DNA from: Metopolophium dirhodum
Taxonomy: Eukaryota; Arthropoda; Insecta; Hemiptera; Aphididae
NCBI RefSeq assembly: GCF_019925205.1
Contig: NC_083564.1
Coordinates: 22,623,447-22,687,446 of the forward strand
Reading direction: 5' to 3'
Length of the DNA stretch: 64,000 nucleotides
Every line of letters begins with the position of its first letter. Position 1 is the stretch's first letter. The translations under genes and the position numbers were made by a program. Shown here piece after piece: positions 54,142 to 64,000 of this stretch. The notes under the pieces were generated by a model, which had not been told where the DNA came from, made no database searches, and saw nothing but the letters and a program-made list of their open reading frames with translations.

Positions 54142-54485
54142 CAGTGGCGCCGAACGCGTACTTTTATGGGGCGATTCGCCCCAGTATTTTATTAGGTGGG
54201 TGGACGGGTGGACGGGTGGTGGGTGTCGGGTGAATGGGTGTCAGGGTGTATACATTGAAAGTATTGACACTTTAGTTTGTAAATCTTAGAGGTAATTAGT
54301 ATACCGATAGGTATAATTTGTCTATTAGTAACTACTAACTAGTTGTTCTATGTAAGTATTAATAATTGATCAGAACGTAACAGGTTAAATAGCGAGCGGC
54401 TTTGTGATAGTTGAATCATGTAGGTGGTGGTGGTAAGTAATTTTAAACTTTGCCCCACCAAATGAAATACAAGTCGGCGCCACTG
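54142..54485. mobile_element. hAT-like MITE with CAGTGGCGCCGA inverted ends
   Basis: 344 bp bounded by CAGTGGCGCCGA and TCGGCGCCACTG. Flanks GTAACAAC (54134-54141) and GTAACAAT (54486-54493) form an 8-bp duplication with one mismatch, the hAT length. The interior is non-coding and contains GGTGG/GGGTG minirepeats. Confidence 0.75.
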
Positions 54486-54492
54486 GTAACAA

Positions 54493-54528
54493 TCACGGTG
54501 TAGAGAAGATATCTTCTCTACATCGTGA
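54493..54528. repeat. 36-bp near-perfect palindrome
   Basis: Two 18-bp arms meet at AGAAGAT|ATCTTCT with a single mismatch and no spacer. It directly abuts the target-site duplication of the MITE ending at 54485. Confidence 0.85.
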
Positions 54529-55188
54529 TAACAACATTAAGAGGACGCTATGTGTTAACTCGGTCTTAAAAATGTAAAACATAGCAAAAACGGTTTTGCC
54601 TGGGAAAGAATCTATTGAAGGCTACAGTGATGACTAAAAAACGAAATTTTCACCACATAAAAAGGAGAATTTTAGCTGTGAAATATCTTTCTTTTTTTTT
54701 TTTATTAGGGTTAAGGCTTCGATTACTAGGTCATTAGCCTGTGGTACCGTAGGGGAGGGTACTGTAGATTTGTTTTACACGTGATTTGTTTTGGCAGAAT
54801 TTTTAATTTGGACACCTGTAGGTATGTATCTGCCATGCCCGGGTGGGGGATGGCGGCAATATCTTTTATTATTTTTTCGATATCGGAACAACAAAAAAAT
54901 GTATTTATTAATAGAAAGTGTGTCAAATTAATGTGAAGATAAGTGGTATATATAACAACCCCCGCAGGTTTCTTTTTGTTGCTTTAGAAATCTGTCAAAA
55001 CCCGAAGGTAACATTTAAGTTGTCAAATTAATAAGTATGTCTCTAAAATCTGATGTATTTTAGAATTTAGGCCCTGCTCCCCCCAAATTTTGATTGTACC
55101 ACCATTCTCAGCGTCGAAAACTACATATAAGTATGAATAAAAAAAACAAGTTTTAAAAAAAGGTGTCCCGTATGGAAGACCTAATCCA

Positions 55189-57748
55189 TATAGATTAAAC
55201 ATACATAGATAGCCAAGTAGCCAACGGCTATGTAGAATTTGAAAACCATGTTGTTGGTGACATTAGATGGCCCTGCTAGACGTTTTCTACATAATATCAT
55301 AGCATTGTACCCGACTCAACCCAAGCCATGTTTGTAACCAAGAACATAATTTCCAAATTCAAATCTAGGAAAAAAAATCCCCAAAGCTATACCTGGTGGG
55401 TACAACAGCTGTCAAAAATAATAATTGATAATAATAAAAATATAACAATTTGAACGATAATTATTATATTATTATAATATTCATAAATAGGTATATATTA
55501 TATTATATGATATTGCTATATAAATATTTTTTATTTATTTATAAACAGATAAGTATACCCTTTACTAGTAAAAATTAAAAGTACAGTCAGTTGAATCTCA
55601 ATTTGACAAATATTATATAATTAAATAATATTTTATTATAAATGAGTTAATATTTTTAAATTTGATCGTATTCCTGTTTATGAATCCTAACATCTTAAAT
55701 GATTTTAGATTCTGAGTGAAACGATGAATGTATTGATTTTACAATGATGTGTGTTTTTTTTTTTATTTTTTTTTTTTTTTATTTTTTTATTTTTGTGTCT
55801 GTGTACACGATAAGTAGTCGAAATAATGCTTCGATTTTCGACTTCAGTATCTTGTTCGATGGGAAAGTGAATATCGTTGGTGCATTGGGGAGGTCAAAAT
55901 TTTAATTTCCCAGTAGTTTTCAAAAGCGATGTGAAAAACAAAAGAAAAATTAAGGAAAAACGGGAATTTTTACGCAAAATCGATTTTTAACAAAATCGAT
56001 TTTGGTTATTGGTGTAACTCTAAAACAAATGACCGTAGATGCATGAAATTTTCACTGGTTGTTTATATTAGCATTTTCTATACACCATAAAATTTTCCAA
56101 ATATTTTGACTCTTTTTGAGCTGTTTACAGCCATTGTCAGTTTTCAATTTTTTTAGTTTTTTTTTCTATAAATATCAATAAAATTTTATCTATTGAGTAA
56201 AAAAGCTTGAAAATTTAATAGAAGGCTCCTAGGTTATTGTTTCAAAGGCAGATGAAAAAAATTAAAAATCCTTAGTCACAGTTTTTAATTATAAGCATTT
56301 AAAGTTCAAATTTTGACAAAATACGGAAAAATCACGAAAAATAGCAAATTATTTTGATGAGAATTCATAAAAATTTTTCTTTTTAAATCTAAGATTTGAA
56401 AATGTAATATAAGATTACTCATAAGTTTGTCTACCTTTATCAAAAAAAAAATGTCTAGAAGAAACTTAAATTAAATTTTTATGAGCGTCTGAAATTTATA
56501 TTTTTACAACATTTGATATTTACTCGATTTCTCATGTAACGATTTTTTTATTTTATTGTAATTAAAAAACGAATGACTGTAGATACTTGAACATTTCACT
56601 GAATGTTTATATTAGCATTTTCTATACACCATACAATTTTGAAAATATTTTGACTCTATTTGAGCTGTTTACGGACATTGTCAGTTTTCAATTTTTTTAG
56701 TTTTTTTTTCTATAAATATCAATAAATTTTTATTTGTTGGGTAAAAAAGCGTGAAAATTTAATATTAGACTCCTGATATATCGTTTTAATAGCAGTTGAA
56801 AAATATTAAAAATACATTTGCACAATTTTTTTTTATAAGCATTTAAAGTTCAAATTTTGACAACATTTATCAAATTTATAATTTATTAATTATTTTGTGG
56901 TTAAAAATTTATAAAATGTTTAACTTTTATGGCTAAGGATTGAAAATTTAAAACAAGGCTCCACGTAAATAGGTTATATATAAATTACTTTATTCACAAT
57001 AATATCATCAAATATACTTGGTAAAATCATAGGCTGACTGACCGTTTTCGCTCAGAATCGTTTTTCTTATACAATGATATTATATCATTGAATTCAAATT
57101 TAACACCATCCATTACAGTGACCCACTTGTAACCTACTGTACAGCAGAGCGACATCCACTTATCCACCTTTTTTAACTTAATATGTATTAATATGTAATT
57201 ATAGGTATACTACAATTATCAATTTTATATATAATAAAAGACAATAGACATAACTAATAACATTATCTAGACGAAAAAAAGTAATAGGTAACACTGCAAT
57301 TATTTATATCTAATGGGAGGTAATTTCGACGACTATTATATAAGCAACAAATTTGTTTAGATTTTACTGTAAAATTAGAGTATCATTTATTATTTAATAG
57401 TCAATCATATTATATAGCATTATAGCCCACCACAAAAATTATTTCTATATACGCCACTAGAGTGGATTGACTTCTTATAAAATTTGAAGTTAAGATTATT
57501 ATCTAGGCAATATCATAGGGTTTTATATTATATTTTAATTTTAAAGCGAGTTATGAGTATATTTATTATTTTATGATGTACAATTATATATAAGTATTTG
57601 CTTTGTGGATTTTGGATTTTATTCAACAGTACAGCAGTACAACAGCTGTTAGCCGTTAGGTAGTATAGCTTTGGGGATTTTTTTTCCGATTACCCCAAAT
57701 TCTACGCAGCCGTTGGCACTTGGCTATCTATGTATGTTTAATCTATAT
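55189..57748. mobile_element. Composite inverted-repeat element enclosing an F1 copy
   Basis: The left end, TAAACATACATAGATAGCCA then CCAACGGCT (55189-55240), reappears inverted at 57698-57748. A second block around AATCCCCAAAGCTATAC and ACAACAGCTGT (55368-55412) is inverted at about 57641-57690. A full F1 copy lies between them. The order fits a foldback-like element of about 1.1 kb with F1 inserted. No clear target-site duplication was seen. Confidence 0.55.
55704..57174 (+). repeat. Interspersed family F1, most complete copy
   Basis: About 1.47 kb. It starts TTTAGATTCTGAGTGAAACG and ends with GCTCAGAATCGTTTTTC, the ATTATATCATTGAATTC motif, CTACTGTACAGCAGAGCG and CCACCTTTTTT. GATTCTGAG occurs near both ends in inverted orientation. 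The interior has many A/T runs and duplicated modules, such as two versions of TTCACTG-TGTTTATATTAGCA. No coding capacity. Confidence 0.8.
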
Positions 57749-57807
57749 ATTTATAAAAATAATAATAACAATACTGACATGATGACTGATAAGTGATGAG
57801 AGATGCT

Positions 57808-58042
57808 AGTGGCGAGGCGAACTTCATTAACTTATGAGGCACAATAATTTATATTAGTAATTATAAATACTTATATAAATAATTACATATTTACTTAAAT
57901 GGTAACTGAGAAAGATTGGCTTAGTCTTAGTGTGTACTTAATAAATTATTTACTTTATGTGAAATGCCTCTAGTCTCCAGGACACCCACCACCCTTTAAG
58001 CTGAGGCACGTGCTTTAAATAAAGACCTTCGTCACGCCACTG
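57808..58042. mobile_element. Short MITE with AGTGGCG ends
   Basis: AGTGGCGAGGCGAA near 57808 and the inverted TTCGTCACGCCACTG ending at 58042 bracket about 235 bp. End type as at 20549-20799. No clean target-site duplication. Confidence 0.5.
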
Positions 58043-61000
58043 ATGGATACTACCGATAACCTATTTGTAATAATTGACTATAATTGATTTATAGAGCTTC
58101 ATTAAAAGGTTTTTTTTACGTCATGTTTAAAACGCTTTTTTTTGTTTTTATTTTTCCAACCCTACTAATGAGTAATATTATAAGTAGGTAATATAAATTG
58201 ATTATGGTGTTTTAATGCGTTGAGTGCCGCGGTCGACTGCAGTTGAAAATAAATTAGTTTAGGTACATGGCTTTATAATTCACTCGGCTATCAGGGCAAT
58301 GCTTCTGTTTTCAAATGTGCCACGATTTAAGATAGTATATTAAATCGTGATATGTGCCAGGTGCCTTATTCAGTGAAATACTGAAATGTCTAATTTTGAA
58401 ACGTTGTATTTGTTTAGTTTCCGTCTATTTTTTCCCAAACTATACGTTTTTTTTCCCAGAAATCAATTAAGAGGACATCGTACCCGCATGTATATTGCGT
58501 TGTCCCCGTCTTACAAATGTACAACATAGCAAAAACTGTTTTGCGCAGCACGACTTTACTCCCTCTGTATTTACTATTTATAGTTTTATACTATATGGTT
58601 GAATTACCAAAATTCCACATCGCATTGAAGAACTTTATCTGTGACGTTATTTGGATAACATAAATGTAAAGTTATCAGTTTATGAACATATTAATAATAT
58701 TATTACTTATTAGGTCATTAGGTTTTTCTCATTTATTTATTAAAAATTATTGGTTAGTGCTATAAAAAAAAAAATTAAACCGTTACATATCAGAAAATGC
58801 AAAAACAAAATTAAGGAAAGTAGGAATTATTACGCAAAACCAATTTTTAACAAAATCGATTTTGTTGTAATTCAAAAACAAATAACTGTAGTAGATAAGT
58901 ACCTACTTGAAAATGTCATCGAATATTTAATACATATTAGAATTTTCAAAATATTTTAGACATCATTGAATTAAAATTAAAAACATCCTTAAGATACAGT
59001 TTGGACCTACAGTGACCTATACTAATGACGAAGTACACTCGACTCGCAGTGGCGTAAATATAAAAATTTGACCCAGATACAAAAAACTGAAAGGGCCCAT
59101 TTCTTCTAAAAAGAAATACACGGTAACCTGGAAAGACCCTTGGTTTTTATTGTTACTATTACATATTTACATCCAAAATTCATTTTTCAAAAGATATGTA
59201 TAATTAGTGCATTTTACAGTGAATTTTTTGAGACTTTAAATGTACCTATTTTTAAGGATTTTTACTGCATTAAATTAATAGGCCTCAGCCATAATTATAT
59301 CAATTTATTCAAATCAAATACATTTATTATGTAAGTTATTTTATAATATGTAGTCGCATGAGCAACAAAAAAAAATCGTATTATGGAGAATTTCATAAAA
59401 TAGAATTAAATACATTTGGTTATTAAAAATACTTAGTTAAACAGAGTGTTTTGTTAGTTGAAAGTTTCAAATAAGCAGACACTTATTTTTCAACATGTTT
59501 ATTATTTTTAATAGTTTATTAGGAGAGCTATCAATTATATCCACATAAAAAGAGATGTCCGATGGTTTATATATAAATAAGCCCACGATAATAGTAAATA
59601 AGATTTTTAATTATTATTTAAAATAATCACAAGATCCGAGGTGCTGGCATATAAATGTAGTGCACCCTTGTGATTTGTGCCAATGATTACTCTATGATAT
59701 AGCCTATGTTCTCTATTAATAATATAGCCATAAGAGTAGATACTTAAATACTAACATAGTAATATTATACTCTCATAAGTCATAGATTTAAGATTATATA
59801 ATAATACATGTAAGTATTATACTTTAGTTATTAATTGACAATTCAATGAATTTATCATCATATTCTGTGAGTTAGCCATGCCTAAATAATTATTAGAATT
59901 CTTGTCTATGGTATCAACATATTTCGTAGAATATAACTAACTGCTACAGAGCACACACTCAACAGTCACAAGTAAATTACCAAAGTCCACGCCACCATCC
60001 GTATTGGTGTCGGTAATAGGTATGTAATTTTAAAATATGTAGAACAAAGTCTTAATGTAGAATATGTCATTAAAATGCCATTACCTATATTATCATTATG
60101 TTATCGATTCTTTGTACGTGTTTTTGTACTTTGGTAGTGCAACACAATAATTTTATTAATTAACCAAAACATTCTTCGGACGCCCAAAGACAATTAATGT
60201 AAACAATGAAACGATTATTTAAAAACAATCATAATATCGTTTATTTGTTTTGTTTAAATGATCACCATTCGCCAATACGGATATGTTGTAAATTTTCTAG
60301 TTTCAATTAATAGGTTATAAATACTTATAATTAAAAAGGTTAAATTATAAATTAATTATTATACTATTACAAATTCATGTTATACTCATAGTAGTCATAT
60401 GTTATAATATAATATGTTCATTATTAGTCGCCTGATAGTGGTTACAGACTACAGTCTACGGACTATAAAATGAAAATTGGTGAATTATTTTTAAGTGAAT
60501 TTGTTCATAGTTGACTGGTATCATTAAGTTTTAAAGACAATGAAATATCTATAAGATTTCAGTGTTTGGCAAGTTCCTTATAAAAAAAATTCCTTCCGTT
60601 CCTTGTTCTTTAAAAAAAAAAGAATTTGTTCCTTTTTTAGTTCCAAATAAAATAAAAATTCTTATTTAATCACTTATGTTTTTTTTTTTCATAATTTATG
60701 TATACTTCTTTAATTTTTAATTATAATATATAACAACATATAGGTGTATATTTTATAATTGTATTTTGAGATTTTCTTTAAAATTAAATTGTTGGCCAAC
60801 GTTGTTGATTGCCTTAACGTCGATAACGATCACTAGTAATAAACATTATACACATTAAAAAATATTTATCTTAATTTCAATTATTTACATAATTATCTGT
60901 GTAAATTATTAGAACTAGAAAGGAACGATTTTGTTATTTTTCCTTAAAAAAAAGAACTGGTTCATTTTCTCATTCTTTTTTATAAAAAGGAATTCATTCC

Positions 61001-63071
61001 AGGAATCTGTTCCTTCCAAACACTGTAAGATTTACACTTAATACAGACATCTGGTATTGACCTTTTGTTCTTTATCAGTTCACACACTTCAGTACAAGAC
61101 TGCAGTAACCATGTTTTAAGTTTTTGAACAATTGAACATATTTAATGACGTTTAAAAAACGATTTGGTGTAAAGCTTTATTTACTATTGCAGTATTCATA
61201 GAACTTTCAAGTACTAATTTTAAATCAATTATCAATTACTTAACTCTACGCTTAATTTAATTAAAGGATAGATATAAATGAGTTTTATTAAGTGAAAATT
61301 ATCAATTTTTCCATTGCTATGTTGAACCTTTTAAATGAAAGTAAATAAACAAAATAATTTTACAATATGTAAACAAAAGGTATGTTTTAATGACATAATT
61401 TAAATGCAGTCTTTGAAAAAAACATTACAAATAATATTATACAACTCAGTTATTTAAAATAAAGTCCATTCTTAAACACTTACAATATTAAAATTGTTTT
61501 TAAATTAACATTTAAATCAACCACATGATACAAACAATTTTGATTGACAGTTAAATACTAAATAGTCTAATTATTTTGTACCCATCACATTAATATGCAT
61601 ACGTAATGTAGTCCATTTGTATGTAAAAAATGGTACTAACTATTACACAGCATTCAACTCATCAGATACATTAAAATAAAATAGTTACAACCATATTGTG
61701 ATATAAAAATCAAGTAAAAAATCTTTCTGTTTAATGTACAACATAATATTTTAAATATTTTTAAAATTGAAAATATAATTAATTCTTAAAACAACTGAAT
61801 ATAAATTACACTCAGTCTCTTATAATATTATAATAACATTTAACATGACTTTAATTTATAAAAAGTTGAATTATTATAATATGAATTCTCAATTTTTTGT
61901 TTGTCAAAAGAAACATTGACATTTCTGGTCAATAACTTTAGTCTTTAATAATTGAAAACTTAAAAATAAAAAACTAATGCAAAGTCTAATTTTATAGCGC
62001 AATAATGATTAATTTATGACTTAAAATACAAAATAAAACATACACAAAGAAATATATAATATAGCACAAGTTAATGTAATAAACAATTTAAATATCACCG
62101 AGGTTTATGATTATTTAAAAAAAAGTCAAATTTGTGCTTACTATACAAAAAATAAATATATTTTAGTCAAATGAACATTTAAAAACCAAGTACATTTGTT
62201 GCTTAATTATAATTAAATGGAAAATAAATAAACATTTTTAGTGGAATGAATAATTCAAAACAAATTAATTATTGAAATACTGAAAATAATTGACAATTTA
62301 GACTTAATAAAACAAAAATATGGTAATAAACAATTTTAAAGATCACTAAATACTACTTAAGTAGTAATTTGATTATTAACAAAATATTTTAGTCATACAT
62401 GAATAATATTGTTTCTTTTTTATAATATAATAAATAATAATGAATAATTATACCTTGGTATAAATATTTTGTGATAGATACAATTTGACAAATTAAAAAA
62501 AAAACACAACTTTATTATACATTTAAGGAGCAATACAATTAATACTTTTAATAAATTGTGTTCTTGTGTGGTCGGTTAACTTAATGTGTCAACCTACCTA
62601 TAAATATTTAATTATAAAGTCTAATTTATTATACACTATATTTTGTAGAATATTTAGTCACCTATATTAGATACAAAGGCATCACTATAGAAAATTATAT
62701 CAACTGTCTTATTGAGAATTCAGTTCAAAAACAAATATTTAGAAGTGAAAAAAAATTAAACTCAAAATAGTAATCTTATCATTTTAAATGCCAATAAAAT
62801 AAACTTATGTCTGCTACGACTGAAAAAAATTTATGATGTACCTACTATTAAGACATAATATTTTGTCTTTTCATTTAAATCAGTAAAATTTACATTATAT
62901 ACATCTAAATAACCCTTTTTTTAGCCAAAAACTGTACAAAATTAATTTCAACTTGAACTTTTTTTATAATGAGCAATGCTATCTGAGAATAAATAATAAT
63001 AAAAAAAGTATCAAATAGTCAATTAAAATTCTAAATTTGTGTTAGATGGTATGAATATAAAATTATTTATA
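58043..63071. other. AT-rich intergenic region, 3' flank of Su(var)3-9
   Basis: About 5 kb without a supported gene. A fragment related to F1 lies at about 58790-58960. A motif AAGAGGACATCGTACCCGCA near 58468 followed by AACATAGCAAAAACTG resembles 54540-54600, a diverged repeat pair. Everything after 59400 is low-complexity A/T with no recognised element. Confidence 0.55.
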
Positions 63072-64000
63072 CTAACAAAGGTAACCACGGCAATTATCAG
63101 ATAAACATTTACATTTAATTCTCCGATTTTCATTGTTGACAGAAGTCATATAATTGAATGTAATCTCTTCACCTGCACTAATATTTCTAGACGCGAATAA
63201 TGCCAGAGTTGGTATATTAGTATCCAAGCAATCAATCCATACAGCAAATATGGCCAGATTAGAATCGCACGAATGATTTATAAAATGTGATACATTACCA
63301 TAAGTAGTAGCATCAATAGAATAAACACTATCATTTTTCTCAGTATTGTAGTCAAGATCAAACAAGTATGTTGACTTTGATCCATGGGTGACAGCCCGTT
63401 GATCAGCTTCTGATCTGGTGATTACTTCACCAGTATATTTGGTAATGTAAGTACCCTGTTTTATACTTAACAATGTTTTGACTCCCCAACCGCGATTATT
63501 GTCAGTACGGAATATTTGAAGTCTTAAATTTTTGCTTGGACCATGTTGGACCACTCTATTTACACAAGTTGCGTCACAAGTACATTTTTTATTACATTCA
63601 TAAATAGGAGTGCCTTGAGGAACTATGATGCGCTTGAATTTATTATACGCGAGTTGAAAATCGCCAAAATGACATTCGGTTTTCTTACGTTTTTTTCCTC
63701 CGCAGGTAACATCACAGTGGCACCTAAATTTGAAATTAAATAATTTTATAACATTTAAGTGACAAAAAATATTATTTTCATTTTACATACCAAACTGGAG
63801 GGTCATTCGGAATAACAACGCCTTTGCCTGCCACACATTCATCCACATAATAAAAACGTTTTGGCGGACCTTCGAAGTCAACATTGTTTAGTACACTTAT
63901 ATTAAATCCACATACTGCTGCCATATCATTTTGCCATTTATTTAATCTATCTTGTTGTTTATGCCTTTTTTTGTCAACTTCAATTATCATTAAATTATGT
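63072..64000 (-). CDS. Su(var)3-9: Histone H3-K9 methyltransferase Su(var)3-9 / SUV39H (3' part; 5' end outside window)
   Basis: Two exons visible: one running from the window edge to 63791, then 63723-63072, joined in phase (TG|G). The upstream frame stays open to 64000, so the N-terminus (chromodomain in this family) lies outside. Seen: FNISVLNNVDFEGPPKRFYY and the pre-SET cysteines (CHCDVTC, TECHFG, YECNKKCTCDATCVNR). The SET core follows (RGWGVKTL, YTGEVI, YLFDLDY, SHFINHSCDSNL, IDCLDTNIPTLALFASRNISAGEEITFNY), then post-SET CKCLSDNCRGYLC with the stop at 63072. The enzyme methylates histone H3 lysine 9 in heterochromatin. Two usually conserved positions differ: NHSCDPN reads NHSCDSN and FDY reads FNY. 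In many insects this gene shares its 5' part with eIF2-gamma; that cannot be tested here. Confidence 0.92.

Noticed and set aside
58750..59334. Short plus-strand open frames in the AT-rich spacer
   Set aside because: Low-complexity residues, overlap F1-related sequence, no splice or domain support.

Overview
This is a eukaryotic window. The very AT-rich spacers, dense A/T microsatellites, GT-AG introns from under 100 bp to several kb, and many miniature transposons built like those of aphid genomes suggest a sap-feeding hemipteran, most likely an aphid. The taxon is inference; no rRNA or mitochondrial marker is present. No tRNA, rRNA or CRISPR was recognised.

Layout. (1) 1-183: possible 3' end of a GC-rich coding exon on the + strand. 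(2) 4110-27186 (+): an eight-exon gene for a MORN-repeat protein of the radial-spoke head 10 homolog B type. Its small CpG-rich exons lie in huge introns full of transposons. (3) 27187-31268: nested interspersed repeats, including a 744-bp block with a 10-bp target-site duplication. (4) 31269-36692 (-): a complete 12-exon DEAD-box helicase gene, DDX10/Dbp4 type (ribosome biogenesis). (5) 38132-43572: remains of a two-gene transposon. A transposase-like protein with a ubiquitin-protease-like C-terminus (-) is divergent from a MADF/BESS protein (+). (6) 43844-48802 (+): TAF12, the histone-fold TFIID/SAGA subunit, with a long glutamine-rich N-terminal part. (7) 51115-53023 (-): a six-exon homolog of human C6orf136 (DUF2358 type), probably mitochondrial. 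(8) 53024-63071: about 10 kb of repeats and AT-rich spacer. (9) 63072-64000 (-): the 3' part of a Su(var)3-9/SUV39H histone H3K9 methyltransferase, continuing past the window edge.

All multi-exon models were built by hand from splice-site phase: every junction listed preserves frame and each CDS total is divisible by three. The host genes do not form one pathway; they are neighbours with housekeeping (DDX10, TAF12, C6orf136-like), chromatin (Su(var)3-9) and probably ciliary/sperm (RSPH10B-like) roles. DDX10 and TAF12 point away from each other and the transposon lies between their promoters.

The most unusual content is mobile DNA. There are two MITE families with serial sub-repeats inside their terminal inverted repeats (one holds a FLYWCH fragment, suggesting Mutator affinity), a 0.6-kb near-perfect hairpin element, a Helitron-like element, CAGTGGCG-type MITEs, and a large interspersed family related to the 3' flank of the two-gene transposon.
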